A DNA stretch of 41,028 bases. It comes from Hyphomicrobiales bacterium (GTDB lineage Bacteria > Pseudomonadota > Alphaproteobacteria > Rhizobiales > Rhizobiaceae). Below are positions 26,682 to 34,237 of the stretch, piece by piece; the stretch's first letter is position 1, and each line of letters begins with the position of its first letter. The notes below the pieces were generated by a model, which had not been told where the DNA came from, made no database searches, and saw only the letters and a program-made list of their open reading frames with translations. The stretch lies in contig UCJH01000043.1 of NCBI GenBank assembly GCA_900472785.1, positions 1 to 41,028 of the forward strand, read 5' to 3'. Made by a program: the position numbers and the translations under genes.

Positions 26682-27535
26682 GCGGCGACGCCTCCCGGCG
26701 TCGAGTGCGGCCGATCCTCCAGGGAGAATGGCCTGCCGTTCTTGAGGTTGGGGATTTTCCCGCGCGCCGCCGCGACGGCCGACACATCGATATCGGCAAG
26801 TACGATGCCCTCGCCTGTTCCGCCGGCGGACGCCAGCACCCGGCCCCAGGGATCAATGATCATCGAATGCCCGAAAGTCTCGCGGCCGTCTTCATGTATG
26901 CCGGCCTGGGCGGCGGCAATGACGAACATGCCGTTTTCAATGGCGCGGGCCCGAAGCAGGATTTCCCAGTGCGCCTCGCCGGTCTGGCGGGTGAAGGCCG
27001 CAGGGATCGACATGATCTGCGCCCCGGCCATCGCCTGGGTCCGGAACAGCTCAGGAAAGCGGACGTCGTAGCAGATGGCAAAGCCCAGTGTGCCGAAAGG
27101 CAGATCGACCAGCCGCGCCGCATTGCCGGGCGTATAGGCCGCGCTTTCCCGCCAGCTCTCGCCATTGTCGAGATCGACGTCGAACATGTGGATCTTGTCG
27201 TAATGGCAGATTTTCCGGCCGTCCGGACCGAAGAGAAAGCCGCGATTGGCGATCTTGCCGTCCTCAAGGCCGATGGCCGTCGAGCCGACATGCAGATGAA
27301 TGCCGAGATCGGCCGCAAGCGACGCCGCCTCGGCCACGATCAGGTCATTGGCTTCGTCGCGCAGGGCAGCCCGCATGGCGGCACGGTCGCGCTGCAGGGC
27401 CCCGGTCATTTCGGGCGTCTGGACATAGACCGCGCCCTGGGCCACGGCGTTCCGCACCAGGCGCGCCATGGTCTGCGCGTTCCGGGCCGGATCGACGCCG
27501 GAGCACATCTGGATCGCTGCCGCCTTGAAGGTCAT
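26678..27535 (-). CDS. Nitrilase-superfamily amidohydrolase (Nit1/Nit2-like)
   Basis: 285-residue carbon-nitrogen hydrolase with the full catalytic triad E42, K114 and C155 (PEMTG, HYDKIHMFD, ICYDVRFPELFR). These motifs and the length fit the Nit branch, whose members hydrolyse deaminated glutathione, or related omega-amides such as 2-oxoglutaramate. AAGGAG lies nine bases upstream of the ATG, near the end of grxC. The gene follows grxC by 12 bases, so a glutathione-repair role in the same transcript is attractive but inferred. Its stop overlaps the DUF1178 start. Confidence 0.92.
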   Translation of the reverse strand: MTFKAAAIQMCSGVDPARNAQTMARLVRNAVAQGAVYVQTPEMTGALQRDRAAMRAALRDEANDLIVAEAASLAADLGIHLHVGSTAIGLEDGKIANRGFLFGPDGRKICHYDKIHMFDVDLDNGESWRESAAYTPGNAARLVDLPFGTLGFAICYDVRFPELFRTQAMAGAQIMSIPAAFTRQTGEAHWEILLRARAIENGMFVIAAAQAGIHEDGRETFGHSMIIDPWGRVLASAGGTGEGIVLADIDVSAVAAARGKIPNLKNGRPFSLEDRPHSTPGGVAA

Positions 27536-27547
27536 TGGTGCCGCTCC

Positions 27548-27805
27548 TTACGCAGCCAGCATGCCGTCCAGCTTGCCGGCCCGTTCCAGTGCCTGCAGGT
27601 CGTCGCAGCCGCCGACGTGAATGTTGTCGATGAAGATCTGCGGGAAGGTCGTGCCGCCGTTCGATTTCTCGATCATTTTCTGGCGCACTTCGGGCGCGTA
27701 GGTGGCATCATGTTCCACATACTTCACACCCTTGGTCTCCAGAAGCTTCTTGGCAGCGGAACAATATCCGCAAAACTGACGCGTATAGATGACGACGGAC
27801 GCCAT
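27548..27805 (-). CDS. grxC: Glutaredoxin (GrxC type)
   Basis: 85-residue thiol oxidoreductase that reduces disulfides and glutathione mixed disulfides. The active site is C12-G-Y-C15 where CPYC is the classic form. The cis-Pro TFPQIFI and the GGCDDL glutathione-binding motif are present. The single-domain length is normal. AGGAGCAGGT stands ahead of the ATG. It lies between comF (48-base gap) and the Nit-type amidase (12-base gap), both on the same strand. Confidence 0.95.
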   Translation of the reverse strand: MASVVIYTRQFCGYCSAAKKLLETKGVKYVEHDATYAPEVRQKMIEKSNGGTTFPQIFIDNIHVGGCDDLQALERAGKLDGMLAA

Positions 27806-27853
27806 GACTCTACCTGCTCCTTGGCCGGCCCCGTGCCGGCAACCCTGAATTCG

Positions 27854-28672
27854 TCATATAAGACCGGACACCGCTCTTGCAAAGGTCAAAACAGTGACTT
27901 CCCCGGCACCGGCGCGTTTCAGCGCGCGCGTGGCGGCCGAGACGGTGGCACCCGTGGTGTATACATCATCGACCAGAACGATGCTTTTCCCGAAGAGACC
28001 AGCGCTGCCGCTTTCCGGCACGGTGAAGGCGCCGCGGACATTGTCCTGCCGCGCCGTGGCACCGAGCCCGACCTGGCGCGCGGTGCGCTTGGTGCGCAGC
28101 AGCGCGTTCGCAAGATACGGCTTTCCCGAAAGACGGGCGATCGCCCGCGCAAGTTCCGCGGACTGGTTGAATTTGCGGCCCCACAGGCGCAGTGCATGCA
28201 GCGGCACCGGCACAATGGCATCGCAGGCAGCAACCGAACCGTCGCTCGCCCGCACCATCCATTGCGCCATCATCTGCGCAAGGTCTGTCCGGTCGCGGTA
28301 TTTCAGCCCGTGAACCAGAGACCGCGCAATGCCGTCATGGATGGCGACCGATCGAAGCCGATCGAAAACCGGCGGATTGGCAATGGCGTCCGCAGACAGG
28401 ATGCCGGCGCCCAGATCGTGGGTAAAGGGGGCGCCGAGCACCTCGCAATAGGGGCGCTCGATCAGCCGCAGCGTTGCCCAGCAGGCCGGGCAGACACCCC
28501 GGTGCTGCGCGACGATCCGCCCGCAGCCGACGCAGACCGGGGGATAGACGACGTCGACCGCCGCAGACCAGGCACGTCCCAGCCCGTCGATAAAACCGTC
28601 AAAACGGCTTCGCCGGTTGTCTTTCTCCTCGATATCGACGTCGCGATCGTTCACGCTGTCCTGCCGGTACAT
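27854..28672 (-). CDS. ComF family phosphoribosyltransferase-like protein
   Basis: 272-residue ComF/GntX-type protein. The N-terminal zinc finger uses C47, C50, C61 and C64 (CVGCG, CPACW). The C-terminal phosphoribosyltransferase domain has VPVPLHALRLWGRKFNQSAELARAIA and the PRPP loop IVLVDDVYTTGAT (about 232-244). Relatives are needed for DNA uptake in some bacteria, but in rhizobia the role is unclear. It begins the minus-strand run comF, grxC, amidase, DUF1178, DUF3291, and is divergent from the methyltransferase gene. The N-terminal 40 residues are charged and may include extra sequence. Confidence 0.9.
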   Translation of the reverse strand: MYRQDSVNDRDVDIEEKDNRRSRFDGFIDGLGRAWSAAVDVVYPPVCVGCGRIVAQHRGVCPACWATLRLIERPYCEVLGAPFTHDLGAGILSADAIANPPVFDRLRSVAIHDGIARSLVHGLKYRDRTDLAQMMAQWMVRASDGSVAACDAIVPVPLHALRLWGRKFNQSAELARAIARLSGKPYLANALLRTKRTARQVGLGATARQDNVRGAFTVPESGSAGLFGKSIVLVDDVYTTGATVSAATRALKRAGAGEVTVLTFARAVSGLI

Positions 28673-28815
28673 GTGCGATATTTGTGACCCATTCCGCCGC
28701 CCGGCGTCGAATGTGACGCGTAAAGGCTGCGGAACACTTTAAAGCTGCTGCGGAACCGCTTAAATCCACCCCTCGTGCAGATATGCTGCAGCAGCGTCTA
28801 CCGGAGCAGAGTACA

Positions 28816-29715
28816 TTGGATATCGTATTTGACCAGCCGCTTGTCGAAACCCGCCGCAAACGGGCCTTGCGCAATGCCGATCCGAAAGCCCTGTTTCTGC
28901 TGGAAATTGCTGCACAGGACCTAGCCGAGCGGCTGAGCGTCGTCGAGCGGCATTTCGAAAGAGCCGTGGAGCTGCACGGCTATACCGGCGTAACGGCGCA
29001 GCATATTGCCCGGACAGGCAAGGTGGACCGGGTCGAGCGCGTCGAGATCGATCCGGCTTTTGCCGATGTCGAAGCCGAATTGTCGGTGGCGCCGCTGGAA
29101 ACCGTGCCGCTTGCGCCGGAATCGGCAAACCTCATCGTTTCGCCGCTGTCGCTGCACCTGACCAACGACACGCCCGGCGTCTTCATCCAAGTGCGCCGGG
29201 CGCTCAAGCCCGACGGGCTGTTCCTGGCGGCGATCCCCGGCAATGGTACGCTGAAGGAACTGCGTGAGGTGCTGCTGTCCGCCGAAAGCGAGCTGACCGG
29301 CGGGGCCAGCCCCCGCGTCATCCCGTTTGCCGATGTCCGGGACGTGGGCGCGCTTTTGCAGCGAGCCGGCTTTGCCCTGCCGGTTGCCGACAGCGAAACC
29401 TACACGGTGCGCTATGCCTCGCTGTTTGCCCTGCTCAAGGACCTGCGCGCCATGGGCATGACAAACCCGCTGGCGACGCGCAGCCGCAAACCGTTGACGC
29501 GCCGGTTTTTCCTGAGGGCGGCGGAAATTTACGCCGAACGGTTTTCAGATCCGGACGGACGGATTCGCGCGACGTTCTCGATCATCTACCTGTCGGGATG
29601 GGCGCCGCACGAAAGCCAGCAGAAGCCGCTCGCTCCCGGCTCGGCGAAACGCCGACTGTCGGACGCGCTTGGCGTTGCCGAACGCACACTCGACGACGGC
29701 GACGGAAAAAGATGA
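28816..29715 (+). CDS. BioC/NDUFAF5-like methyltransferase-fold protein with degenerate SAM motif
   Basis: 299-residue class I methyltransferase fold. The opening LDIVFDQPLVETRRKRAL is that of the NDUFAF5/BioC-like group, and the motif after strand 4 (NLIVSPLSLHLTNDTPGVFIQVRRALKPDG) is well kept. However, motif I reads AVELHGYTGVTA and lacks the GxGxG loop, so SAM binding is doubtful. NDUFAF5 is a complex I assembly factor that hydroxylates an arginine; a related role is inference. I choose the TTG at 28816 (GGAG nine bases upstream); an ATG at 28783 has no Shine-Dalgarno sequence. It is divergent from comF. Confidence 0.85.
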   Translation: MDIVFDQPLVETRRKRALRNADPKALFLLEIAAQDLAERLSVVERHFERAVELHGYTGVTAQHIARTGKVDRVERVEIDPAFADVEAELSVAPLETVPLAPESANLIVSPLSLHLTNDTPGVFIQVRRALKPDGLFLAAIPGNGTLKELREVLLSAESELTGGASPRVIPFADVRDVGALLQRAGFALPVADSETYTVRYASLFALLKDLRAMGMTNPLATRSRKPLTRRFFLRAAEIYAERFSDPDGRIRATFSIIYLSGWAPHESQQKPLAPGSAKRRLSDALGVAERTLDDGDGKR

Positions 29716-29719
29716 GGAT

Positions 29720-29737
29720 GCGGCTGTTTTCAGCCGC
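29720..29737. terminator. 7-bp hairpin between convergent stops
   Basis: GCGGCTG (29720-29726), TTTT, CAGCCGC (29731-29737) forms a perfect stem between the methyltransferase stop and the end of the Flp pilin gene. No T-run follows directly on either strand, so it may be only a weak terminator or an RNA-stabilising end. Confidence 0.4.
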
Positions 29738-29903
29738 GGGCGTTGACCACGGCGTCCTTGATCGTGGTCAGCACCGCGAGCAACTGGTCCGAGAAGCTTT
29801 GCAGACCGACCAGAAGGCCGATGGAAACTAGCGCGGCAAGCAGGCCGTATTCGACGGCGGTTGCTCCCGTGTTGCTTCCCAGAAGGCGGATCAGAGTTCT
29901 CAT
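29730..29903 (-). CDS. Flp family type IVb pilin
   Basis: 57-residue prepilin. A short basic leader ends at G13, followed by ATAVEYGLLAALVSIGLLVG, the Flp/Tad pilin signature with Glu at +5 and Tyr at +6 of the mature protein and a single hydrophobic helix. A tail of about 23 residues ends NARG. After cleavage by a TadV/CpaA-type prepilin peptidase it would assemble into Flp pili used for surface attachment. GGGAG precedes the ATG by only 3 bases. No other tad/cpa genes are in the window, so the assembly machinery must be elsewhere. It lies 76 bases downstream of a small membrane-protein gene on the same strand. Confidence 0.88.
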   Translation of the reverse strand: MRTLIRLLGSNTGATAVEYGLLAALVSIGLLVGLQSFSDQLLAVLTTIKDAVVNARG

Positions 29904-29979
29904 GGGCTCCCAGCCAGTTCACAACGTCGTTGAACGAGAACGCGGGACGCAGCGACGACACCCAGGTTCACTCATGCCA

Positions 29980-30300
29980 TCAGCAACCGCTCTTGGTGCC
30001 ATCCCCATCGATGATGCAGACCGCACCCGGCATTTCCTGCAGAACGCTGCGGCGCACCGTATAGCGCTTCGTCGTCTGGCCCGACGGAATCGAACCCGTC
30101 GAAATATTGTCGTAGTCGATTGCGGTATTCGCCATCACGCGGGTATCGGTTTTGGATGCCAGCATCGGCGTCAGGATCAGCGTCAGCGCGATCACCGCCG
30201 TACCAAACAGCAGCGACAGATTGAGCACACCGGTCCGGCGGGATTGGCTTGTCACCAGATCCTTGTCCTGAACAGTTCTCCAGAAATCGTCGTCTACCAT
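29980..30300 (-). CDS. Small single-pass membrane protein, function unknown
   Basis: 106-residue protein with a polar N-terminus (1-25), one hydrophobic segment NLSLLFGTAVIALTLILTPML (about 27-47), and a C-terminal part of about 58 residues that should lie outside the membrane and contains two Cys (C95 in GAVCIIDG and the terminal C106). The topology fits a periplasmic domain held by one helix; a C95-C106 disulfide is possible. I believe similar proteins sit next to Flp pilin genes in other Rhizobiaceae but cannot confirm this. No function is assigned. It precedes the pilin gene and follows a 236-base intergenic region with a CtrA-like site. Confidence 0.7.
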   Translation of the reverse strand: MVDDDFWRTVQDKDLVTSQSRRTGVLNLSLLFGTAVIALTLILTPMLASKTDTRVMANTAIDYDNISTGSIPSGQTTKRYTVRRSVLQEMPGAVCIIDGDGTKSGC

Positions 30301-30455
30301 CGTCAGCCCCTCGAAACATACCTGCGCGGCTCAAAACAGAAAATGGCCGTTTTGGATCGCCGCCGCGCATTCAAAGCCGATGCCGGTTCGGGGAATCATC
30401 CCGGAGCCGGACGCATATCGGCAGTCCTTAGCTCTGCGACTTTGCTGGAAGGTGA

Positions 30456-30471
30456 TAAACGTTCGATTAAC
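30456..30471 (+). promoter_or_regulatory. CtrA-like site with one mismatch (TAAA-N7-TTAAC)
   Basis: TAAA (30456-30459), seven bases, TTAAC (30467-30471) differs from the CtrA consensus at one position. It lies about 160 bases upstream of the small membrane-protein gene that precedes the Flp pilin. CtrA controls pilin genes in Caulobacter, so the placement is suggestive. Confidence 0.35.
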
Positions 30472-30536
30472 GAAACGGAGATTTCTGTCCGGAACGCTGC
30501 GTTTCAGCGATCGCGCAGATGCCTATTCGGCTGTAA

Positions 30537-30953
30537 TCAGAGAAGATCCATCAGGAACGGAATGAGCGGTTCGTCGGCCGGCGGCATGGGATAGTCGCGC
30601 AGCGCCTTGGACCGCACCCATTTCAACGCCTGCCCTTCGCGTCCCTGTGCCACGCCCTCGTAGCGACGGCACACGTAGAGCGGCATCAGCAGGTGAAAAT
30701 CCTCATAGGCGTGGCTGGCGAAGGTCAGGGGCGCCAGGCAGGCAACCTTTGTCTGGATGCCGAGCTCCTCGTCGAGCTCCCGAATCAGCGTTTCTTCCGG
30801 CGTCTCGCCGGGCTCGACCTTTCCGCCCGGAAACTCCCAAAGGCCAGCCAAAGACTTGCCTTCCGGACGCTGCGCCAGCAGGATCCGACCATCGCTGTCG
30901 ACCAGCGCGCAGGCGGCAACCAGCAAAATCCTCTTTCCGGGCGCAGCGACCAT
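30537..30953 (-). CDS. mutT: MutT-type 8-oxo-dGTP diphosphatase
   Basis: 138-residue Nudix hydrolase that removes oxidised dGTP from the nucleotide pool. The complete Nudix box GX5EX7REUXEEXGU spans residues 44-66 (G44, E50, R58-E59, E62-E63, G65). The preceding LLAQRPEGKSLAGLWEFPGGK is the MutT form, and the length matches. The ATG at 30953 lies one base after the GNAT stop and has GGAG six bases upstream; the longer frame to 31226 is only overlap with the GNAT gene. It ends the run argJ, GNAT, mutT. Confidence 0.93.
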   Translation of the reverse strand: MVAAPGKRILLVAACALVDSDGRILLAQRPEGKSLAGLWEFPGGKVEPGETPEETLIRELDEELGIQTKVACLAPLTFASHAYEDFHLLMPLYVCRRYEGVAQGREGQALKWVRSKALRDYPMPPADEPLIPFLMDLL

Positions 30954-30954
30954 C

Positions 30955-31734
30955 TCAGGCTCCGGCCCGACGATAGACATAGCGATAGACATCCCTGAAA
31001 CCGAATTTGCGATAAAGGCCGATCGCCGCCTCGTTGTCGGCTTCGACCTGCAGCCATGCCTTGCGGGCACCGCGCAACCGTGCCCAGCGCAGCGAAGCAT
31101 CGAGGATGGAGGCGCCGATCCCCTGGCGGCGAAGCGCTTCCGCGACGCCGAACTGCAGGATGCCGGCCAGGTCGTTGTCGTGAACCACGAGCGAGACCGC
31201 GGTCGGGCCGAGCGCCGCATCCTCAAACAGGAAGAGACCGCTTTCCGGGCGGATCGCGTTCATGATCTCGGTCAGGCCCGGCTTGCTGTGCGGATCGTCG
31301 CCGCAGATCCGGATGCGCGCATCGACGAAGCGCCCGACGTCGCGGATCGGCAGATAGTCCATGCCGTCGACGAGATCGCTGGCCGCGATATCCGCCATCA
31401 TGACGATGCTCTCGCCCAGCGACGACCAGCCTTGCGCGTCCATCAGCGCCGTCATCTGCGGTGGCGTCAGCGGCGACTGGCGCACGGTCAGCGGCAGCCC
31501 GTAGTCGGAAAAACGCTTGGACGCTTTCTCCAGCCGGATTTCAAGCTCGCGATAATCGGAGGGATCGAGCGGATTGAGGGAGTTCAGGCGCTTGGAGGGA
31601 TGACCGGCCGTCAGGCGGATCAGCCAGCTGCCGTCGTAATGAACCGATGCCGCAGGCCAGGCCCGGAAGCCCACGGCCTCCAGGCGGCGCACGATCGGCA
31701 GGTCGGCCTTGGCGGTTGCGTCCGATGTCTCCAA
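30955..31734 (-). CDS. GNAT family N-acetyltransferase
   Basis: 259-residue protein. The C-terminal GNAT domain (about 155-255) carries the acetyl-CoA loop in LRRQGIGASILDA (around residue 205) and the AWLQVEADNEAAIGLYRKFGF motif. The N-terminal 140 residues resemble a second, degenerate GNAT half with the conserved RRLEAVGFRAWPA and RLNSLNPLDP elements. The acceptor is unknown. The start is a TTG (31734) with GGAG nine bases upstream inside the end of argJ. It lies 5 bases after argJ and one base before mutT, so the three form an operon. Confidence 0.87.
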   Translation of the reverse strand: METSDATAKADLPIVRRLEAVGFRAWPAASVHYDGSWLIRLTAGHPSKRLNSLNPLDPSDYRELEIRLEKASKRFSDYGLPLTVRQSPLTPPQMTALMDAQGWSSLGESIVMMADIAASDLVDGMDYLPIRDVGRFVDARIRICGDDPHSKPGLTEIMNAIRPESGLFLFEDAALGPTAVSLVVHDNDLAGILQFGVAEALRRQGIGASILDASLRWARLRGARKAWLQVEADNEAAIGLYRKFGFRDVYRYVYRRAGA

Positions 31735-31739
31735 TGCCT

Positions 31740-32981
31740 TCAGCTCCGGTAGTCGCCGTTGATCTCGACATATTCCTTGGTGAGGTCGCAGGTATAGACC
31801 GTGGCGACGCCGGAGCCGAGACCGATCTCGACGCGGATCGCGATGTCCTGCTCCTTCATCACCGCGGTCGCTGCCGCTTCCGAATAGTCCGGATCGCGCT
31901 CGCCCTCGACGGCAACGCGAACATCACCGAACCAGATCGCCAGCCGGTCGCGGTCGGCCATCTCGCCGGACTTGCCGACGGCCATGACGACCCGGCCCCA
32001 ATTGGCGTCTTCGCCCGCCACCGCCGTCTTGACCAGCGGCGAATTGGCGATCGACAGGCCGATGCGCTTGGCGGCTGCATCGGTTTCGGCACCCTCGACA
32101 GTGATGGCAACCATCTTGCGGGCGCCCTCGCCGTCGCGCACCACCTGCAGGGCGAGATCGCGCAGGAGATCGTTGAGCGCCGCGCGGAAATCCGCAAGTG
32201 CCGGATCGGCGGCATCGGTAATCTTGGCCTGGCCGTCGGCGCCCGCAGCGCCGGTCGCAAACAGCATCAAGGTGTCGGACGTCGAGGTATCGCTGTCGAC
32301 GGTCACGGAATTGAAGGTCGGCCCGGTGCCGTCGGAAAGCAGAACCTGCAGCGCCGCCGGTGCGATATCGGCATCCGTGACGACGAAGGACAGCATGGTC
32401 GCCATATCAGGCGCGATCATGCCCGCACCCTTGGCGATGCCGTTGATCGTGACCTTGACGCCGCCGATTTCCGCGCTTCGCGTCGAGACCTTTGGATAGG
32501 TGTCGGTTGTCATGATCGCCTTGGCGGCCTCGAACCAGAAATCGCCGGTCGCCGAAACCGCCAGCGTATCAAGTACGCCGGAAAATTTCGTGGCATCCAG
32601 CGGCTCGCCGATAACGCCTGTGGAAGCGAGGAAAACTTCCGTTTCCTTGCAGCCCGCAGCCTTGGCGGCCGACTGCGCTGTAAGCTCCGTCGCGGCGCGG
32701 CCCTTCTTGCCGGTGAAGGCATTGGCGTTGCCTGAGTTGACGACGACAGCGCGGGCAATGCCGCCCGGAAGGTTGGCGCGGCAGAAATCGACCGGCGCTG
32801 ACGGGCACTTCGACCTGGTGAAGACACCGGCGACCGAGGCCGGCGCGTCGAAGACCATCATCAGCACGTCGGTGCGGTTCTTGTACTTGATGCCGGCCGA
32901 GGCAGTGGCCATGCGCACGCCGCGGATGGCGGGCATATCGGCGAAGGACTTCGGGGCGAGCGGGGAAACGGTGCCGGACAT
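31740..32981 (-). CDS. argJ: Bifunctional ornithine acetyltransferase / N-acetylglutamate synthase
   Basis: 413-residue enzyme of arginine synthesis that moves the acetyl group from N-acetylornithine to glutamate. It is made as a precursor that cuts itself within [14 protein letters not shown], before T195, the nucleophile of the mature beta chain. The oxyanion-hole region ASTGVIG (119-125) is present. The ATG at 32981 ([13 protein letters not shown]) gives the usual length; the upstream frame to 33053 is not supported. It is followed closely by the GNAT and mutT genes and lies 153 bases downstream of the PPIase gene on the same strand. Confidence 0.95.
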   Translation of the reverse strand: MSGTVSPLAPKSFADMPAIRGVRMATASAGIKYKNRTDVLMMVFDAPASVAGVFTRSKCPSAPVDFCRANLPGGIARAVVVNSGNANAFTGKKGRAATELTAQSAAKAAGCKETEVFLASTGVIGEPLDATKFSGVLDTLAVSATGDFWFEAAKAIMTTDTYPKVSTRSAEIGGVKVTINGIAKGAGMIAPDMATMLSFVVTDADIAPAALQVLLSDGTGPTFNSVTVDSDTSTSDTLMLFATGAAGADGQAKITDAADPALADFRAALNDLLRDLALQVVRDGEGARKMVAITVEGAETDAAAKRIGLSIANSPLVKTAVAGEDANWGRVVMAVGKSGEMADRDRLAIWFGDVRVAVEGERDPDYSEAAATAVMKEQDIAIRVEIGLGSGVATVYTCDLTKEYVEINGDYRS

Positions 32982-33134
32982 GATCAAACCTGCGAGACAA
33001 GAAGAATAGACCGGCAAGCCGGACCTACGACAAGGTCCCGAAAGACATGACATCCCCGGGACCCGTTGATACTCGGGCGCTTAAACCAGAAGGGCGTCAC
33101 CGCTTTACGACAGCAGAACGCCCCTCCTGCTAGA

Positions 33135-33995
33135 TCAGTTGGCCGCCGGCGCCTTGTTGGCGTCGTCATAGGCCTTTTTCAGCGCCGGATCGGTGATTTC
33201 GACCCCGGCATCCTTCTTGGCAGCGGCCAGAAGCTCCAGGTACTTGTCCCGCATCACCAGCTGCTTGACCTGCGGCTCGACCTGCTCCAGCGTCGGCGGC
33301 GCCTGCGTACGGCGGTCGTCGAGACGGATGATGTGATAGCCGAACTGAGTCTTGACCGGGGTCTTGGTATACTTGCCCTTCTCAAGCGCAAAGGCGGCCT
33401 CGGAGAATTCCGGCACCATGCGCTCCTTGGTGAAGTAACCGAGATCGCCGCCGCCGTCCTTGTTCGGATCGGTGGATTTTTCTTTTGCGAGCGTCGCGAA
33501 ATCCTTGCCGGCATCGAGGTCCTTGATGATGGCCTTGGCTTCCTCTTCGGTCTTGACGAGGATGTGGCTGGCCTTCACCTCTTCCGGAGGCGTGATCGCC
33601 GCGATTTCCTTGTCGTAGCGCGCCTTGACGTCTTCCGGCTTGATGGCCTCGACGACATGCTTCTTGAAGAAGGCATTGTGCAGTTCGCGGTTCGTCAGGA
33701 AGGCGACACGCTTCTTGAAGGCTTCGTCGTCCTGAAGGCCTTCCTTGCTCGCGCCCGCGGCCAGCAGCTGCATGTCGATGACGGCGGACAGGGCAGCGGC
33801 GCGCTTCTGTTCTTCCGGAAGCTGGGCAACCTGGGGGTCGAGGCCGCCGATGGCCATGTCGATATCCGACTGATGGATTTCGCCTTCGCCGACCTTGGCG
33901 ACGACCGGATCGGCCGCATCCGCGGCAAAGGCGGAACCCTGTGCCGCCATCAGGGCTACCAGTGCCACCGCCGCCAGCTTGTTATGCTTGAACAT
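33135..33995 (-). CDS. Exported parvulin-type peptidyl-prolyl isomerase
   Basis: 286-residue periplasmic folding factor. Signal peptide: MFKHNK, a hydrophobic core AAVALVALMAA, and the likely cleavage site SAFA-AD after residue 24. A SurA/PpiC-like N-terminal helical part (30-135) is followed by one rotamase domain (about 140-230) with KASHILVKTEEEA, DPNKDGGGDLGYF and TQFGYHIIRLDD. A lysine-rich tail ends KAPAAN. It helps fold exported or outer-membrane proteins. It is divergent from secA (242 bases), linking export and folding. A longer frame to 34232 would include the promoter region and is rejected. The Shine-Dalgarno sequence is AAAGG nine bases before the ATG. Confidence 0.92.
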   Translation of the reverse strand: MFKHNKLAAVALVALMAAQGSAFAADAADPVVAKVGEGEIHQSDIDMAIGGLDPQVAQLPEEQKRAAALSAVIDMQLLAAGASKEGLQDDEAFKKRVAFLTNRELHNAFFKKHVVEAIKPEDVKARYDKEIAAITPPEEVKASHILVKTEEEAKAIIKDLDAGKDFATLAKEKSTDPNKDGGGDLGYFTKERMVPEFSEAAFALEKGKYTKTPVKTQFGYHIIRLDDRRTQAPPTLEQVEPQVKQLVMRDKYLELLAAAKKDAGVEITDPALKKAYDDANKAPAAN

Positions 33996-34100
33996 TCCTC
34001 TAACCTTTCGCGCTTCGACACCGGGACATCGGGCCTGCTGAAAACGTTCCACATCACCAGATTGTGGCCATTCTGTAGCTTTGCGGCGTCTCAAGTCCCG

Positions 34101-34128
34101 TTGACATAATTCGACCCCCCTCTTATCT
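34101..34128 (+). promoter_or_regulatory. Sigma-70 promoter for secA
   Basis: TTGACA (34101-34106), a 16-base spacer and TTATCT (34123-34128) lie 109 bases upstream of the secA ATG. The -35 is a perfect match. The predicted leader of about 100 bases contains a small hairpin, CATTTC (34172-34177) with GAAATG (34181-34186). Confidence 0.6.
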
Positions 34129-34237
34129 GTCACGCAACCTCGCGTCCAGAACAGTTCCGGGCGTTTCAGTGCATTTCTCGGAAATGTAGCCTTGGCCCTG
34201 GAACGTGCCAGCGACAGAAAAGAAAGGACCATTCCTT

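Noticed and set aside
30332..30354. CAAAAC/GTTTTG inverted repeat
   Set aside because: Only six bases per arm with no supporting context.
30954..31226. N-terminal extension of MutT
   Set aside because: It overlaps the GNAT gene in another frame and codes atypical sequence; the ATG at 30953 has GGAG at the right distance.
33996..34232. N-terminal extension of the PPIase
   Set aside because: It would remove the signal peptide from the N-terminus and cover the secA promoter.
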